DNA of 53,836 bases from Pirellulaceae bacterium (GCA_020852965.1 JADYZV010000187.1:1-53836), one strand, 5' to 3'; counted from the first letter of the stretch, positions 33,091 through 41,905 are shown. Numbers and translations are program-made. Notes: generated by a model from the sequence alone, not told the origin.

Positions 33091-34452
33091 ATGAATCACT
33101 GTTGCTTGTGCGGACTACTATGTAGCCTCGACTGCGGAGCGACAGGATCTTCTGAGCCGCAATTTGAAAGCCGCACTGCGTCCGTTCGAGCTCCCATGGT
33201 CGAAGACTGTCGACGCCGCAATCAGTGGCTTGCGCAGATGCACTCGACCGGAAGTAGCACAGTCGATCGTACTATGATGGCAAACGACGATTCGGCCGAA
33301 AGACAAGTGAGTCAAGTTGCCACCATCACAGCGCTCTTCAAGCCCACGCGACGTTCGCTAATTTGGATTGATGGGGCCGATGTCAACACAACGCGTTCGG
33401 CAGTATCGCTGGCCCAGGCGGTCCGAGGAACGGTTCACATTGGGCAGAGCTCCGGCTCAGCAGCCACGCATCGCGTACTGGCCGATCAAGGTTGGTTGGG
33501 AAGTTCGCTTGCCGAAGTCGCCACTCACGCCGACTTGATTGTCACCTTGGGCGGCTTACGTGTGGAATCACCTCTGTTGGCACAACGCTTTTTGGCTCCG
33601 GCGCTGGCCGGTGGCCGCGCCGAATGGTGCCATATCGACGCTCACCGTGATGATGCTAGCCCACAACCGAGCGGAGCGCCCGTCTCAAAATTATCGCCGA
33701 GCTACACCGCAGTGTGGCCGCGCGACAAGTGGTACGAGGCATTGACTCACATCCTGCTAGCGCTCCAGTCGGCCTCCCCGTCAGGTAAGCACTTAGCGGC
33801 TCAGGCAGACGCTTCGGTCGACACGTTAGTGAGCAAGCTTCAACGCGCGAAGAATGCCGTGTGGATATGGGACGCAGAAGAATTTCACGATGCCATTGAC
33901 GAGCTGAGCATCAGCCGCTTGTTGAGCATCAGCCGACTGTTGACACAGAGCGCACGATGTTCGCTGCTGTGCCTCGATGCGCAGGTCGGTCGAGTCACCG
34001 CGCAAGAGACATTACTATGGTTGACCGGTTGTAGGGGCACAGCCGACTTTGACGGCACTCGCTGGAATCAACCGCTGTCGCTGAGACATATGGCCCTAGA
34101 GGAGTGGCAACACGCATTCGATTCGATTTTGGTTGTTCGGAGCGTGCCGAGTGTCCATCCGTTGCCGAACCTAAATGCGAGTCACTTCATGGTGACCGCG
34201 CAAAGCCTGCTGCCTGACGGGGTGGCGGCCAACCGAGTGACTCGTGTGGCGACTGTTGGAATCGACTGCGATGGTCATCTAATGCGTGGAGATCAAGCTT
34301 CGGTGATGTACTGCGCCGCTAGCGAACCGGCCTCGGCTCAAAACGCGTCGACTCAACGCATGCCGACACAGACTCGACTACCAACGGCGGCGGCATTGCT
34401 CGATCAACTTCGGAACCAACTTCGATCGGGGGCTGCAGTCGATGCGAATTGA
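33091..34452 (+). CDS. fhcB: Formyltransferase/hydrolase complex subunit B (FhcB, formylmethanofuran dehydrogenase B-like)
   Basis: The 453-residue protein starts MNHCCLCGLLCSLDCG, like the Cys cluster of the molybdenum/tungsten subunit FwdB/FmdB. The following region (RRSLIWIDGADVNTTRSAVSLAQ, VTLGGLRVESPLLAQRF) corresponds to the same fold. The redox cofactor site of the archaeal enzyme does not appear to be preserved. FhcB is a structural part of the bacterial Fhc complex, which makes formate from formyl-tetrahydromethanopterin. It overlaps fhcA by 11 bp. The central region has a Ser-rich direct duplication (ISRLLSISRLL). Confidence 0.83.
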   Translation: MNHCCLCGLLCSLDCGATGSSEPQFESRTASVRAPMVEDCRRRNQWLAQMHSTGSSTVDRTMMANDDSAERQVSQVATITALFKPTRRSLIWIDGADVNTTRSAVSLAQAVRGTVHIGQSSGSAATHRVLADQGWLGSSLAEVATHADLIVTLGGLRVESPLLAQRFLAPALAGGRAEWCHIDAHRDDASPQPSGAPVSKLSPSYTAVWPRDKWYEALTHILLALQSASPSGKHLAAQADASVDTLVSKLQRAKNAVWIWDAEEFHDAIDELSISRLLSISRLLTQSARCSLLCLDAQVGRVTAQETLLWLTGCRGTADFDGTRWNQPLSLRHMALEEWQHAFDSILVVRSVPSVHPLPNLNASHFMVTAQSLLPDGVAANRVTRVATVGIDCDGHLMRGDQASVMYCAASEPASAQNASTQRMPTQTRLPTAAALLDQLRNQLRSGAAVDAN

Positions 34453-36154
34453 ATTGCAACGCGCGAGAATCGTCGACCCGCTGCACGAGCAGAATGGAAA
34501 GCTCGCGAGTCTCTTTATCGAAGATGGCAAGTTCGTATCAGCTCTTACGGGTGCCAAGCCAGCCGAGCGCACGATCGACTTGGATGGAAAATATGTATTG
34601 GCGGGTGGGATCGACCTTCACACGCACATCGGCGGTGGCAAAGTCAACTTGGCGCGACTGCTAATGCCAGCCGCTGGCAGTAGCCAGGGAGGCCCCGTGT
34701 GGCCGACGCTACGCACGGGGCAACTCTACAATCAGATGGGCTACACGGCTTGTTTTGAGCCTGCCATGATGTTGTCCGGTGCGCGGCATACGCACTTGGA
34801 ATTGTCCGACACGCCTGGACTCGATACCGGTGCCTATGTGGTCTTGGGGAACGAAGACTGGTTGCTCCAAGCACTGGCAGAAGAGGCCCACGATGGTGCC
34901 ATTGATGCCATCGTCGGTTGGTCCGTAACGGCAACGCGCGCGCTGGCGGTGAAAGTGGTCAACGCGGGCGGCATCAACGCCTTCAAGTACGGCCAACGTT
35001 CGCTGGCGGTCGACCAGCCCCACGCACATTGGGGCGTCACCCCCAGGCAGGTGATCGCACGACTGTCGGCGTCGGTCGAAAGAATCGGACTTGAACATCC
35101 ACTGCACGTTCACGCAAGCAATCTCGGAATGCCAGGCAACGTGCAGGCTGCCCTGGACACCTTGGCGGCCGCTGAAGGACATCGAATCCATCTGACGCAC
35201 GCACAATTCAACGCTTACACGGCCGAAGGCCCCTACGGCATGGGGAGCGGTGCGGAACTGCTGGCGCGCTATGTCAACGAGCATCCCAATGTATCGCTCG
35301 ACGTCGGCCAAGTCGTCTTTGGACAAACCGTTACGATCTCTGCCGACGCCGCTGCCCAGTATCGCAATCGTCGACACGCTCGTCCGAACCGCTGGGTCGT
35401 TAGCGACGTGGAGTGCCAAGCGGGGTGTGGTGTGGTGCCGATGCGTTACGAAGACAAACAGTATGTTCACAGTTTGCAGTGGTCGATAGGTTTGGAACTG
35501 ATGTTATTGATCGAGGATCCATGGCGAGTTTTCTTGACAACCGATCATCCCAACGGCGGCCCATTTACCAGCTATCCGCATCTGCTCAGATTGTTAATGG
35601 ACCGTAGCTTTCGACAATCGATGCTCGAGACCATCCATCCGCGTGCTGCGGAAAATTCGTTGCTGCGCGAGCTGACTCGTGAATACACGCTCGACGAAGT
35701 GGCTATCATCACTCGCGCTGCACCGGCCCGTATTCTGGGATTGCACGATCGCGGGAGACTCTCGCCAGGCGCGATCGCCGATGTGGCCGTATATCCTCAG
35801 CGCGACAACTGGGAGGCAACCTTCGAGCGTGCGTCGCTGGTGATGAAGTGCGGTACCGAGGTGGTACAGGACGGTGTGCAGCTAGCGTCGATGACAGATT
35901 GTCGAACGCTGTTCGCTGAACCACGTTACGACAACGCCCTAATGGAGCAACTCGGCGAGTCGGTTGAACAGCGATTGCATGTGCCTTGGCGCAGTTTGGA
36001 AATCAGTCTCAATGAGATACAGGCCCTGATGCGCACCGGCTCGGCTGTTTCATCGCCATCATGGTCATCGGGATCATTATCACCGCGTCCTTCGTCACCG
36101 CAAGCGTCGGCAAGTGGGCAAGCGGTCCCCCGGACGACCGAGGGAGCTGGCTGA
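34442..36154 (+). CDS. fhcA: Formyltransferase/hydrolase complex subunit A (FhcA), amidohydrolase fold
   Basis: This is a 570-residue member of the metal-dependent amidohydrolase family. It has the zinc motif GGIDLHTHIGGGKVNLARLL, the region KVVNAGGINAFKYGQRSL with a Lys positioned for carboxylation, LHVHASNLGMPGN, HRIHLTHAQFNAY, and a late catalytic Asp in FLTTDHPNGGPFTSYP. FhcA hydrolyses formyl-methanofuran-type carriers to formate. A Pro/Ser-rich tail of about 30 residues ends the protein. The stop shares bases with the fhcD start (TGATG), so these genes are translationally coupled. GGGG lies before the ATG. Confidence 0.87.
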   Translation: MRIELQRARIVDPLHEQNGKLASLFIEDGKFVSALTGAKPAERTIDLDGKYVLAGGIDLHTHIGGGKVNLARLLMPAAGSSQGGPVWPTLRTGQLYNQMGYTACFEPAMMLSGARHTHLELSDTPGLDTGAYVVLGNEDWLLQALAEEAHDGAIDAIVGWSVTATRALAVKVVNAGGINAFKYGQRSLAVDQPHAHWGVTPRQVIARLSASVERIGLEHPLHVHASNLGMPGNVQAALDTLAAAEGHRIHLTHAQFNAYTAEGPYGMGSGAELLARYVNEHPNVSLDVGQVVFGQTVTISADAAAQYRNRRHARPNRWVVSDVECQAGCGVVPMRYEDKQYVHSLQWSIGLELMLLIEDPWRVFLTTDHPNGGPFTSYPHLLRLLMDRSFRQSMLETIHPRAAENSLLRELTREYTLDEVAIITRAAPARILGLHDRGRLSPGAIADVAVYPQRDNWEATFERASLVMKCGTEVVQDGVQLASMTDCRTLFAEPRYDNALMEQLGESVEQRLHVPWRSLEISLNEIQALMRTGSAVSSPSWSSGSLSPRPSSPQASASGQAVPRTTEGAG

Positions 36155-37050
36155 TGCAGATCAATGGAATTGACATCGAGGATACCTTTGCGGAAGCGTT
36201 TCCGATGACAGCCACGCGGTTGATCATCACTGCCGCCGACCGCTTTTGGGCGCTGCGGGCGGCGGAGTCGATGACTGGCTTTGCGACGAGCGTGATTGGG
36301 TGCGGATGCGAAGCGGGAGTGGAACGTGAGGTATCCCCTGAGCGCACGCCCGATGGCCGCCCTGGCATCGCCGTATTGCTCTTTAGTGTGTCGGGCAAAG
36401 AGCTCGAAAAGCAAGTGGTTCGGCGCGTGGGGCAGTGTGTGTTGACGTGCCCCTCGACCAGTGTCTTTGCGGGGATGGAAGGAGAGAAAAAGGTTGCGCT
36501 GGGAAGTCACCTGCGCTACTTCGGCGATGGCTTTCAAATATCGAAAATGGTGGCAGGCAAACGCTACTGGCGGATACCGGTGATGGATGGTGAATTCGTG
36601 GCCGAAGAATCAACATCGCGCACGTCGGCCATCGGCGGTGGGAACTTTTTGGTGTTGAGTGAATCGCTCGATGGCGCGCTGAAGTCGTGCGAGGCGGCCA
36701 TGGATGCCATGCGACAAATCCCCAACGTCATCATGCCCTTTCCCGGTGGGGTAGCCCGCAGTGGGTCCAAGGTGGGATCAAAATACAAGGCCCTACACGC
36801 GTCGACCAACGATGCGTTTTGCCCCACGCTACGCAACGTGACCAAGACACTCCTGCCGCCTGGAGTTGGCGCGGCGCTGGAGGTAGTGATCGATGGACTG
36901 AATGAAGCCGACATCGCGCGAGCCATGCGTGTTGGCATACTAGCAGCCTGCGAAATCGGCGGCCGCTATGGCCTGCGCGGGATCACCGGAGGCAATTATG
37001 GTGGCAAACTGGGGCAGTTTCATTTTCACTTGCATGAGATCTTGAAATGA
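36154..37050 (+). CDS. fhcD: Formylmethanofuran-tetrahydromethanopterin formyltransferase (FhcD/Ftr)
   Basis: The product is 298 residues from the ATG at 36154, which overlaps the fhcA stop by one base. It begins MQINGIDIEDTFAEAFPMTATRLIITA, the invariant Ftr start. ASTNDAFCPTLR near residue 215 and RGITGGNYGGKLGQFHFHLHEIL at the C-terminus are family signatures. It moves the formyl group between tetrahydromethanopterin and the methanofuran-type carrier. A longer frame from 36061 lies inside fhcA and has no similarity. It ends in an ATGA overlap with fhcC. Confidence 0.9.
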   Translation: MQINGIDIEDTFAEAFPMTATRLIITAADRFWALRAAESMTGFATSVIGCGCEAGVEREVSPERTPDGRPGIAVLLFSVSGKELEKQVVRRVGQCVLTCPSTSVFAGMEGEKKVALGSHLRYFGDGFQISKMVAGKRYWRIPVMDGEFVAEESTSRTSAIGGGNFLVLSESLDGALKSCEAAMDAMRQIPNVIMPFPGGVARSGSKVGSKYKALHASTNDAFCPTLRNVTKTLLPPGVGAALEVVIDGLNEADIARAMRVGILAACEIGGRYGLRGITGGNYGGKLGQFHFHLHEILK

Positions 37051-37913
37051 ACCGGCTGACGTTACGCCTGAAATCATCGGTACGTGGACATGTCAGTTTG
37101 CGAGGAGCGGTTCCCGACCGCTGGCTCGAGCTAACACGAGCAGAGATGGCCGCTTGGCCTATTGAAGTCGACCGACGTCCGGCCACGATCGAGCAAGTCT
37201 TTGACGTATCCGATGGATCGCGATCGCAGTGGCGGTTACAAGGTGACTTGAAGCAATGTGAATTTGTCGGCGCTGGCATGCGTTCAGGAGACATTGTTGT
37301 AGAGGCCAGTGTCGGCGACTATCTAGCCAGCGGAATGCGCGGAGGAAGTGTTGTGGTACAAGGCGACGCCGGAGCTTATGCAGCCAGCTCGCTGCGTGGA
37401 GGGAAGGTAATTATTGAAGGCAATGTAGGTCCCTACGCCGCCGCAGCAGCTCCGAATCAATCGCGCGGGATGGCCGACGGTGAGTTGATCATCCATGGGA
37501 ACGCCGATCAATGGTTGGCAAGCCGCATGCGGCGCGGTTTGGTTGTCGTTCATGGCGATGTGGCTTCGGGCTGCGCCACACGCATGATCGCTGGGACGCT
37601 GGCAATATGTGGCCGAGTTGCCATGCCAATAGGATCTGGCATGGCGCGGGGAACACTGCTTTTGCTCGACCCACAGGAGAGTTATTTGAACGAGGGTTTG
37701 CTTGGCTTCACACCACCTAGTCCCTGTCAACTTTCATTTCTGCCGCTCTTATTGCAGCAGATGGCTCCTTACCTACCAGCTAGTTTGGCGAATGAAATCG
37801 GCAACAGTCGATGGCACAGGTGTCTGGGAGACCGCGCCGAATTGGGATTGGGTGAAGTGTTGTTGCGCCAAGCGATCGAGCATCCACAGAGTGCCCGGCT
37901 CAACCCGTCGTAA
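37047..37913 (+). CDS. fhcC: Formyltransferase/hydrolase complex subunit C (FhcC)
   Basis: The 288-residue protein has the right-handed beta-helix of the GXGXG/glutamate-synthase C-terminal type, made of repeats such as CEFVGAGMRSGDIVVEASVGDY, LASGMRGGSVVVQGDAGAYAASSLRGGKVIIEGNVG and MRRGLVVVHGDVASGC. Arg-Gly-Gly pairs repeat roughly every 18 residues. FhcC is a structural subunit of the Fhc complex. It is the last gene of the operon, with a 4-bp overlap to fhcD, and a hairpin lies right after its stop. The Arg-rich loops may bind a polyglutamyl carrier, as suggested for FwdC, but that is inference. Confidence 0.87.
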   Translation: MNRLTLRLKSSVRGHVSLRGAVPDRWLELTRAEMAAWPIEVDRRPATIEQVFDVSDGSRSQWRLQGDLKQCEFVGAGMRSGDIVVEASVGDYLASGMRGGSVVVQGDAGAYAASSLRGGKVIIEGNVGPYAAAAAPNQSRGMADGELIIHGNADQWLASRMRRGLVVVHGDVASGCATRMIAGTLAICGRVAMPIGSGMARGTLLLLDPQESYLNEGLLGFTPPSPCQLSFLPLLLQQMAPYLPASLANEIGNSRWHRCLGDRAELGLGEVLLRQAIEHPQSARLNPS

Positions 37914-37944
37914 CTGGCGTCTCCACAACTTGGCAACGCCAGTG
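37914..37944 (+). terminator. Hairpin after fhcC
   Basis: ACTGGCGT (37914-37921) pairs perfectly with ACGCCAGT (37937-37944), loop 15 nt, immediately after the fhcC stop. No T tract follows, so termination here is uncertain. A second hairpin at 38079-38096 is better. Confidence 0.4.
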
Positions 37945-38078
37945 GAATACTCAAACTATATACCTACTCTTTGCAAGTTTGCCGGTTCGTGGGTACGTTT
38001 ATTTGTCCCACTGCCTAGCGAGTTCCACAACGGAAGCAAAACGATTTGGATCGGCGGAGCGAACCACGACGATCGCCT

Positions 38079-38096
38079 GCCAGCTTGTTAGCTGGC
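38079..38096 (+). terminator. Candidate rho-independent terminator for the fhc operon
   Basis: GCCAGCT (38079-38085), loop TGTT, AGCTGGC (38090-38096), then TTTGTT on the plus strand. The 7-bp GC stem with T-rich DNA after it fits a terminator for the plus-strand fhc operon. It overlaps the last codons of the convergent regulator gene. Confidence 0.5.
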
Positions 38097-38999
38097 TTTG
38101 TTCAATGGTGGGTGTTCCGGTGCAACCGCACGTTTGAGCAGAGTAATCTCGTTGCCCATTTCATTGAAGGTTGCTTTGTCGACCAGATTCTGAATGAGCG
38201 TGACTCCGCGCCCTTGCCGCTCTTGATCGACTGAGCTCAAGGCAAACCCACTACCATCGTCGCGTACTGAAACCTTAACTCCTTCGTGAGTTATTAGGCA
38301 AGCCACGTAGACGAAACGTGAATTGTAGGGAGCCTGTTTGCGTCGCTGCTCGACGATTTCTATCGGGCACTTGGCGTGCAAGTGTCTACGAACATTGCTC
38401 ATGTCGTCCTGGGAGAGCTCCAAGTTGCCGTGGCAGATTGCATTGACGATGGCTTCGTCAATAGCAATTCCCAATCGCGTACAATCTTCGAGGGTGAGCA
38501 CGCCCATACCGATTGCCATCTCCTGAATCAGGCCAAACAGAGGGCGGATCAGCCCCAAGTCGTTATTCAATTTAAAATGAAAACGCATATCGTCGGCTGT
38601 CGCAATTAGCCGTTGATAGTTCTTTTCCGCTGAGGCCGCATCGAGGACTTGTCGGACAGTCTCACCCAGCAGCGCTGGAAGACCGGACTTGGGGATGTAG
38701 TTGGCCGCGCCACTTTGCAAAGCAGCGATGGCCGCATCGCGTGTGTCTTGTCCAGACACCACGATTACTGGAACTTTACGAGGTTGCTTGTGGACGTGGT
38801 TGAGTAGTTCGAGACCCGACATACCTTCCATCAGCACATCGGTAATGACCACATCGAAGGCGATCTCCTTCATAAGTTTTACCGCTTCTTCGGCCGAAGC
38901 CACTTGCTCGACCAACCAGTCGATCGGCTCTTTCTTGAGCAGTTCGACGATAACCATTCGATCCAATTCCGAGTCATCGGCAACCAGTAGCATTGGCAT
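38088..38999 (-). CDS. Response regulator with C-terminal anti-sigma-type ATPase (HATPase) domain
   Basis: The product is 303 residues from the ATG at 38999, which has AGGAG about 9 nt upstream. Residues 1-120 are a receiver domain: MLLVADDSELDRMVIVELL with the acidic pocket, FDVVITDVLMEGMSG with the phosphoacceptor Asp, VIVVSGQDTR with the Ser/Thr switch, and the Lys in YIPKSGLPALLG. After a linker comes a GHKL ATPase region of the RsbW/SpoIIAB type, with LGIAIDEAIVNAICHGN (N box) and VSVRDDGSGFALSSVDQERQGRGVTLIQNLVD (G1 and G2 boxes). It probably binds or phosphorylates an anti-sigma factor antagonist. No cognate kinase gene lies nearby. Confidence 0.82.
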   Translation of the reverse strand: MPMLLVADDSELDRMVIVELLKKEPIDWLVEQVASAEEAVKLMKEIAFDVVITDVLMEGMSGLELLNHVHKQPRKVPVIVVSGQDTRDAAIAALQSGAANYIPKSGLPALLGETVRQVLDAASAEKNYQRLIATADDMRFHFKLNNDLGLIRPLFGLIQEMAIGMGVLTLEDCTRLGIAIDEAIVNAICHGNLELSQDDMSNVRRHLHAKCPIEIVEQRRKQAPYNSRFVYVACLITHEGVKVSVRDDGSGFALSSVDQERQGRGVTLIQNLVDKATFNEMGNEITLLKRAVAPEHPPLNKAS

Positions 39000-39486
39000 C
39001 GCAAGGCGCTCCTTTGAGATCCAGGGAGAAAAAGCTTGTGCAATATCTTGCCCTAAATCGATTGACGAGATATTTATCCCCCAATGGTAGCAAATTCTGA
39101 AGCGAGTTGCAAAGAATCCATTGGCGTTGGCTCGAATTCCTGCGGTGCTGTGATTCCCCTTGCCGTCCACGAATCACGCCCACACGGTGCTTGGGGCTCA
39201 AAATGCAGGCAGGAACTGCCAGTAATCCGCCATTGTTAAAGAAGGCTGGTGAACGGCGAGCCGAAACGTCGAAAGTAGCTATTCGCGCTCAAGAATAATG
39301 TCGTTCACCAACCTGAATGATATATTTGTACGTTGTCAATCGTGCTCGCAGATGCAGAAAGAACGACACTTCGACAAAAGTGACGGCAGCTTGAATCTGC
39401 GACACGCAGCGTGCTCGTACTATTCTGTATCTTCCATTCGGCGTCTTCAACTTAACTTTTCAGTATCGTTCAATGGGAGTATTGAC
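39000..39486. other. Intergenic region between divergent genes
   Basis: It carries the upstream regions of the response regulator (minus) and of the membrane protein at 39487 (plus). A plus-strand frame is open from 39298 into that gene, but the extension (rich in Cys, Ser and Tyr) has no signal or homology I can see. No repeat or RNA was noticed. Confidence 0.4.
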
Positions 39487-40170
39487 ATGTCACCACGCGT
39501 TTCCGAAGCGGATTCGAACGCAGGCGACTCTGCAGAACCGGCGACCCCCGAACGACCCGTCGCTACTAGAAGGGTCGGGCTTCGGCTGCTGATGTTGTTT
39601 TGCGTCGGAGCGCTAAGCGCTGGAGTGGCACGCAACTACCTTTTTAGCAAACCGTCGGGAGTAGTGAGCAAGCAAGAGGGAATTGTCGAATCGATACCTA
39701 AACCTAGCTTAACCCCCGAAGATGTTGTGCGCGAGCAGGTAGAATCGATGCGAGCCTCGACAACCAATCCAAACGCGCTAGTGACCTGTTTTAGTTTTGC
39801 GTCGCCTTCGAACCGCGAAATGACTGGTCCTTTCGAGAGATTCGCCATACTGGTAAACACGGAGCCCTATCGACAAATTCGAGTGTGTCGCGAGTATCAA
39901 ATCGGTCGCGCAATGATTGAGGGGAATACCGCCAGTGTACTGGTTCCGATCCTCATCGAAGATGGGGCAGGAGCCGCCTTCCAGTTTCACTTGACGAAGC
40001 AATCCGAAGCCCCCTATCGAGATTGCTGGATGACAGACGGGGTCTTTCCTTTGCTTCCGCTCTCCAGCGGCTCGACACACCCCGAGCCTCCCACAGGAAA
40101 ACCGTTGAATGGCAACGAATCGCCGTTCGATCGTGCGCAGCCGCCCGATGACAGGGTCGACGAGCTGTGA
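39487..40170 (+). CDS. Membrane-anchored DUF4864-like protein preceding a sigma factor gene
   Basis: The product is 227 residues from the ATG at 39487 (GGGAG 7-8 nt upstream). One anchor helix (LRLLMLFCVGALSAGVARNYLF) follows an acidic N-terminus. The outer domain has VVREQVESMRAST, ALVTCFSFASPSNREMTGPFERFAILVNTEPYRQI and a final FQFHLTKQSEAPYRDCWMTDGVFPL. This is the layout of DUF4864-type proteins, which are small, cystatin-like domains. The tail is Pro/Gly-rich and disordered. Its stop overlaps the sigma gene start by 4 bp (GTGA), so it belongs to the same operon. The role is unknown. Confidence 0.65.
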   Translation: MSPRVSEADSNAGDSAEPATPERPVATRRVGLRLLMLFCVGALSAGVARNYLFSKPSGVVSKQEGIVESIPKPSLTPEDVVREQVESMRASTTNPNALVTCFSFASPSNREMTGPFERFAILVNTEPYRQIRVCREYQIGRAMIEGNTASVLVPILIEDGAGAAFQFHLTKQSEAPYRDCWMTDGVFPLLPLSSGSTHPEPPTGKPLNGNESPFDRAQPPDDRVDEL

Positions 40171-40766
40171 GTTTGCTATCCGAACAGGCAAAATACGATA
40201 GTCAACTAGCCACACGGGTTTGTCAACGCGATGAATCCGCGCTGCGGGAAGTTATCGGATTGTATGGCCCTCAGGTGCAAGCGGCATGTAGGCGGATTTG
40301 TGCAGATTTGCTCGACGCGGAAGGGGTAGTGTCACAGGTTTTTTGGGAGCTTTGGAATTCGGCTCACAAATATGATGCGCAACGAGGTTCCCTGCGAGCC
40401 TATCTACTGACGCTGGCTCGCAGTCGTGCGATGGATCGCGAGAGAGCCAACGCGGCCCTGTTGCGCAAGACTAAGGCGGGAGCTGCTATAGGCACCATCG
40501 CTGCAAAAGCACGAGTTGTTCGCGACGATCCGTGTGAACGGGAAATCATGAAAGAACGTAAATTAGAAATCTGTCAGGCGCTGAAGCAGCTTACCGCGTC
40601 TCAAAAAGACGCATTGGAGCTGGCTTTCTTCGATGGCCTCACCCATCGCGAGGTTGCGGCTAAATTGCATTTGCCGCTGGGGACCGTCAAAACAAATATT
40701 CGCCGAGGTCTGCTGCAGTTGCGTGCATACCTTACTAAGTTGGATGCAAAAGGACGATCGGCATGA
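40167..40766 (+). CDS. RNA polymerase sigma factor, ECF type
   Basis: This is a 199-residue sigma-70 family protein. Region 2 has LLDAEGVVSQVFWELWNSAHKYDAQRGSLRAYLLTLARSRAMDRERA, and region 4 has LTASQKDALELAFFDGLTHREVAAKLHLPLGTVKTNIRRGLLQLR with a helix-turn-helix. A linker of ~40 residues joins them. The layout is that of SigK-type ECF factors, whose anti-sigma proteins carry zinc-binding domains. The gene starts with GTG inside the previous stop. Its own stop overlaps the anti-sigma start by 4 bp, which usually marks a sigma/anti-sigma pair. It probably controls an envelope-stress or redox regulon, including its own operon. Confidence 0.88.
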   Translation: MSLLSEQAKYDSQLATRVCQRDESALREVIGLYGPQVQAACRRICADLLDAEGVVSQVFWELWNSAHKYDAQRGSLRAYLLTLARSRAMDRERANAALLRKTKAGAAIGTIAAKARVVRDDPCEREIMKERKLEICQALKQLTASQKDALELAFFDGLTHREVAAKLHLPLGTVKTNIRRGLLQLRAYLTKLDAKGRSA

Positions 40767-41557
40767 AATGTGAACACTACCAAGAGCAATTTGTCGAATA
40801 CTTATTGTGCGAGTTGAGTGCGACTGAGGAACAGTCGATCCAACAGCATCTAGAAAGTGGCTGCGCGGCCTGCAACGCAGAATTCCTGGCCATTCGCGAC
40901 GGCGCTGAATTGCTGTTTTCTGTTGCTCCCCAAGCGGAGTTTTCTCAAGCCAAACGCGATGCAATTTTGGCTCACGCTCTAGCTGCTACCTGTAACGCGC
41001 GCCCCCAGTTAGCCGACAATCGAAGTTCGTCGAGCACTCGGGCTGTCGCGGGCCGACGCGAGACTCGCCTACACCCGTTACACGGATTGCTGGCGCTGGT
41101 CGCTGGCTTCGCACTGGTACTAGCGCTTCCCGTCGCCAGCCGAATCGAACCCGTGAGCACCGCGCTCGATCCTCCTGGCGGTGAAACTACCAAAAGCGGC
41201 TTGGAAGGACTTTTCCCCGCGCCCAGCGCAATGCCAAATTTCATCTCGTTCGAAAACGTATCTCAGCTCGCAAAACCAGAAAACCTCAGAGTTTCTGGAT
41301 TTCTACTGCTCGATACACGGGCGGGTGAAATCCACCTGCTAGGGAGTCAGTTAGTACCAGATCTACCTGGAACCCCCGCGCTAGACCTGCAAATTACCAC
41401 AGCCAGTGGAACCTCGCACTATCCGCTGAGTTTTAACAGTAGCGGATTGTGCAAGCTGCTTGTGCCGCTCCCTCAAGAGCCGATTCTTAAAATTGAAATC
41501 GTCAACCGTATACCCTTAACGTGGCCCGACGCTCCACCGTCGGATTCCGTATCTTAA
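40763..41557 (+). CDS. Membrane anti-sigma factor (zinc-finger/RskA-like)
   Basis: This 264-residue protein is of the anti-sigma type. The cytoplasmic N-terminus has a zinc-binding-type pattern (MKCEHYQEQFVEYLLCELS, HLESGCAACNAEF). One transmembrane helix follows (LLALVAGFALVLALPVA, about residues 109-125), then a beta-rich outer domain (RVSGFLLLDTRAGEIHLLGSQL). It should hold the sigma factor encoded just upstream. The last ~13 codons (TWPDAPPSDSVS) lie within the repeat A array, so the C-terminus was extended or replaced when the array formed. Confidence 0.82.
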   Translation: MKCEHYQEQFVEYLLCELSATEEQSIQQHLESGCAACNAEFLAIRDGAELLFSVAPQAEFSQAKRDAILAHALAATCNARPQLADNRSSSSTRAVAGRRETRLHPLHGLLALVAGFALVLALPVASRIEPVSTALDPPGGETTKSGLEGLFPAPSAMPNFISFENVSQLAKPENLRVSGFLLLDTRAGEIHLLGSQLVPDLPGTPALDLQITTASGTSHYPLSFNSSGLCKLLVPLPQEPILKIEIVNRIPLTWPDAPPSDSVS

Positions 41558-41690
41558 TGTGGCCCGACGCTCCGCCGTCGGATGTAGCTCAACGTGGCCC
41601 GACGCTCCGCCGTCGGATCGCGCATCTCAACGTAGCCGACGCTCCGCCGTCGGATGTAGCTCAACGTGGCCCGACGCTCCGCCGTCGGAT
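41519..41690 (+). repeat. Tandem array of the repeat A hairpin, five copies, opposite orientation to 27490-27697
   Basis: Cores lie at 41519-41545, 41557-41583, 41592-41618, 41630-41655 and 41664-41690, spaced 34-38 bp. The core reads ACGTGGCCCGACGCTCCGCC then GTCGGAT, with a perfect CCGACG/CGTCGG stem and 6-nt loop. Spacers are 8-11 bp and partly alike (TGTAGCTCA appears twice). One copy lacks two bases, and the first has A for G in the loop. The first unit is inside the anti-sigma coding sequence. Confidence 0.85.
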
Positions 41691-41696
41691 TGTGCA

Positions 41697-41746
41697 TAGC
41701 TACACTCACCAGACCGCATAAACCTACCATCTGGCGACGATAGCTA
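41697..41746. repeat. Imperfect palindromic repeat E, copy 1
   Basis: TAGCTACACTCACCAG (41697-41712) and CTGGCGACGATAGCTA (41731-41746) are imperfect inverted arms (12 of 16). The sequence CCAGACCGCA inside matches copy 2 at 43982-44032. It adjoins the repeat A array and lies before the S1-domain gene. Confidence 0.5.
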
Positions 41747-41905
41747 CTGGGTATTCAGGTCGATTCTTGGCCAATCTGCGGTAGGCCGTTGGAAAGCGTC
41801 CAATAAGGCTCTACAATAGTGTCAACTCGCATCTATGCGCCGTCGCACAACGACTGGCTATTGCTCAATCCACCCAATCGCTTCCGTCCTCATCAGGTTT
41901 TCCAA

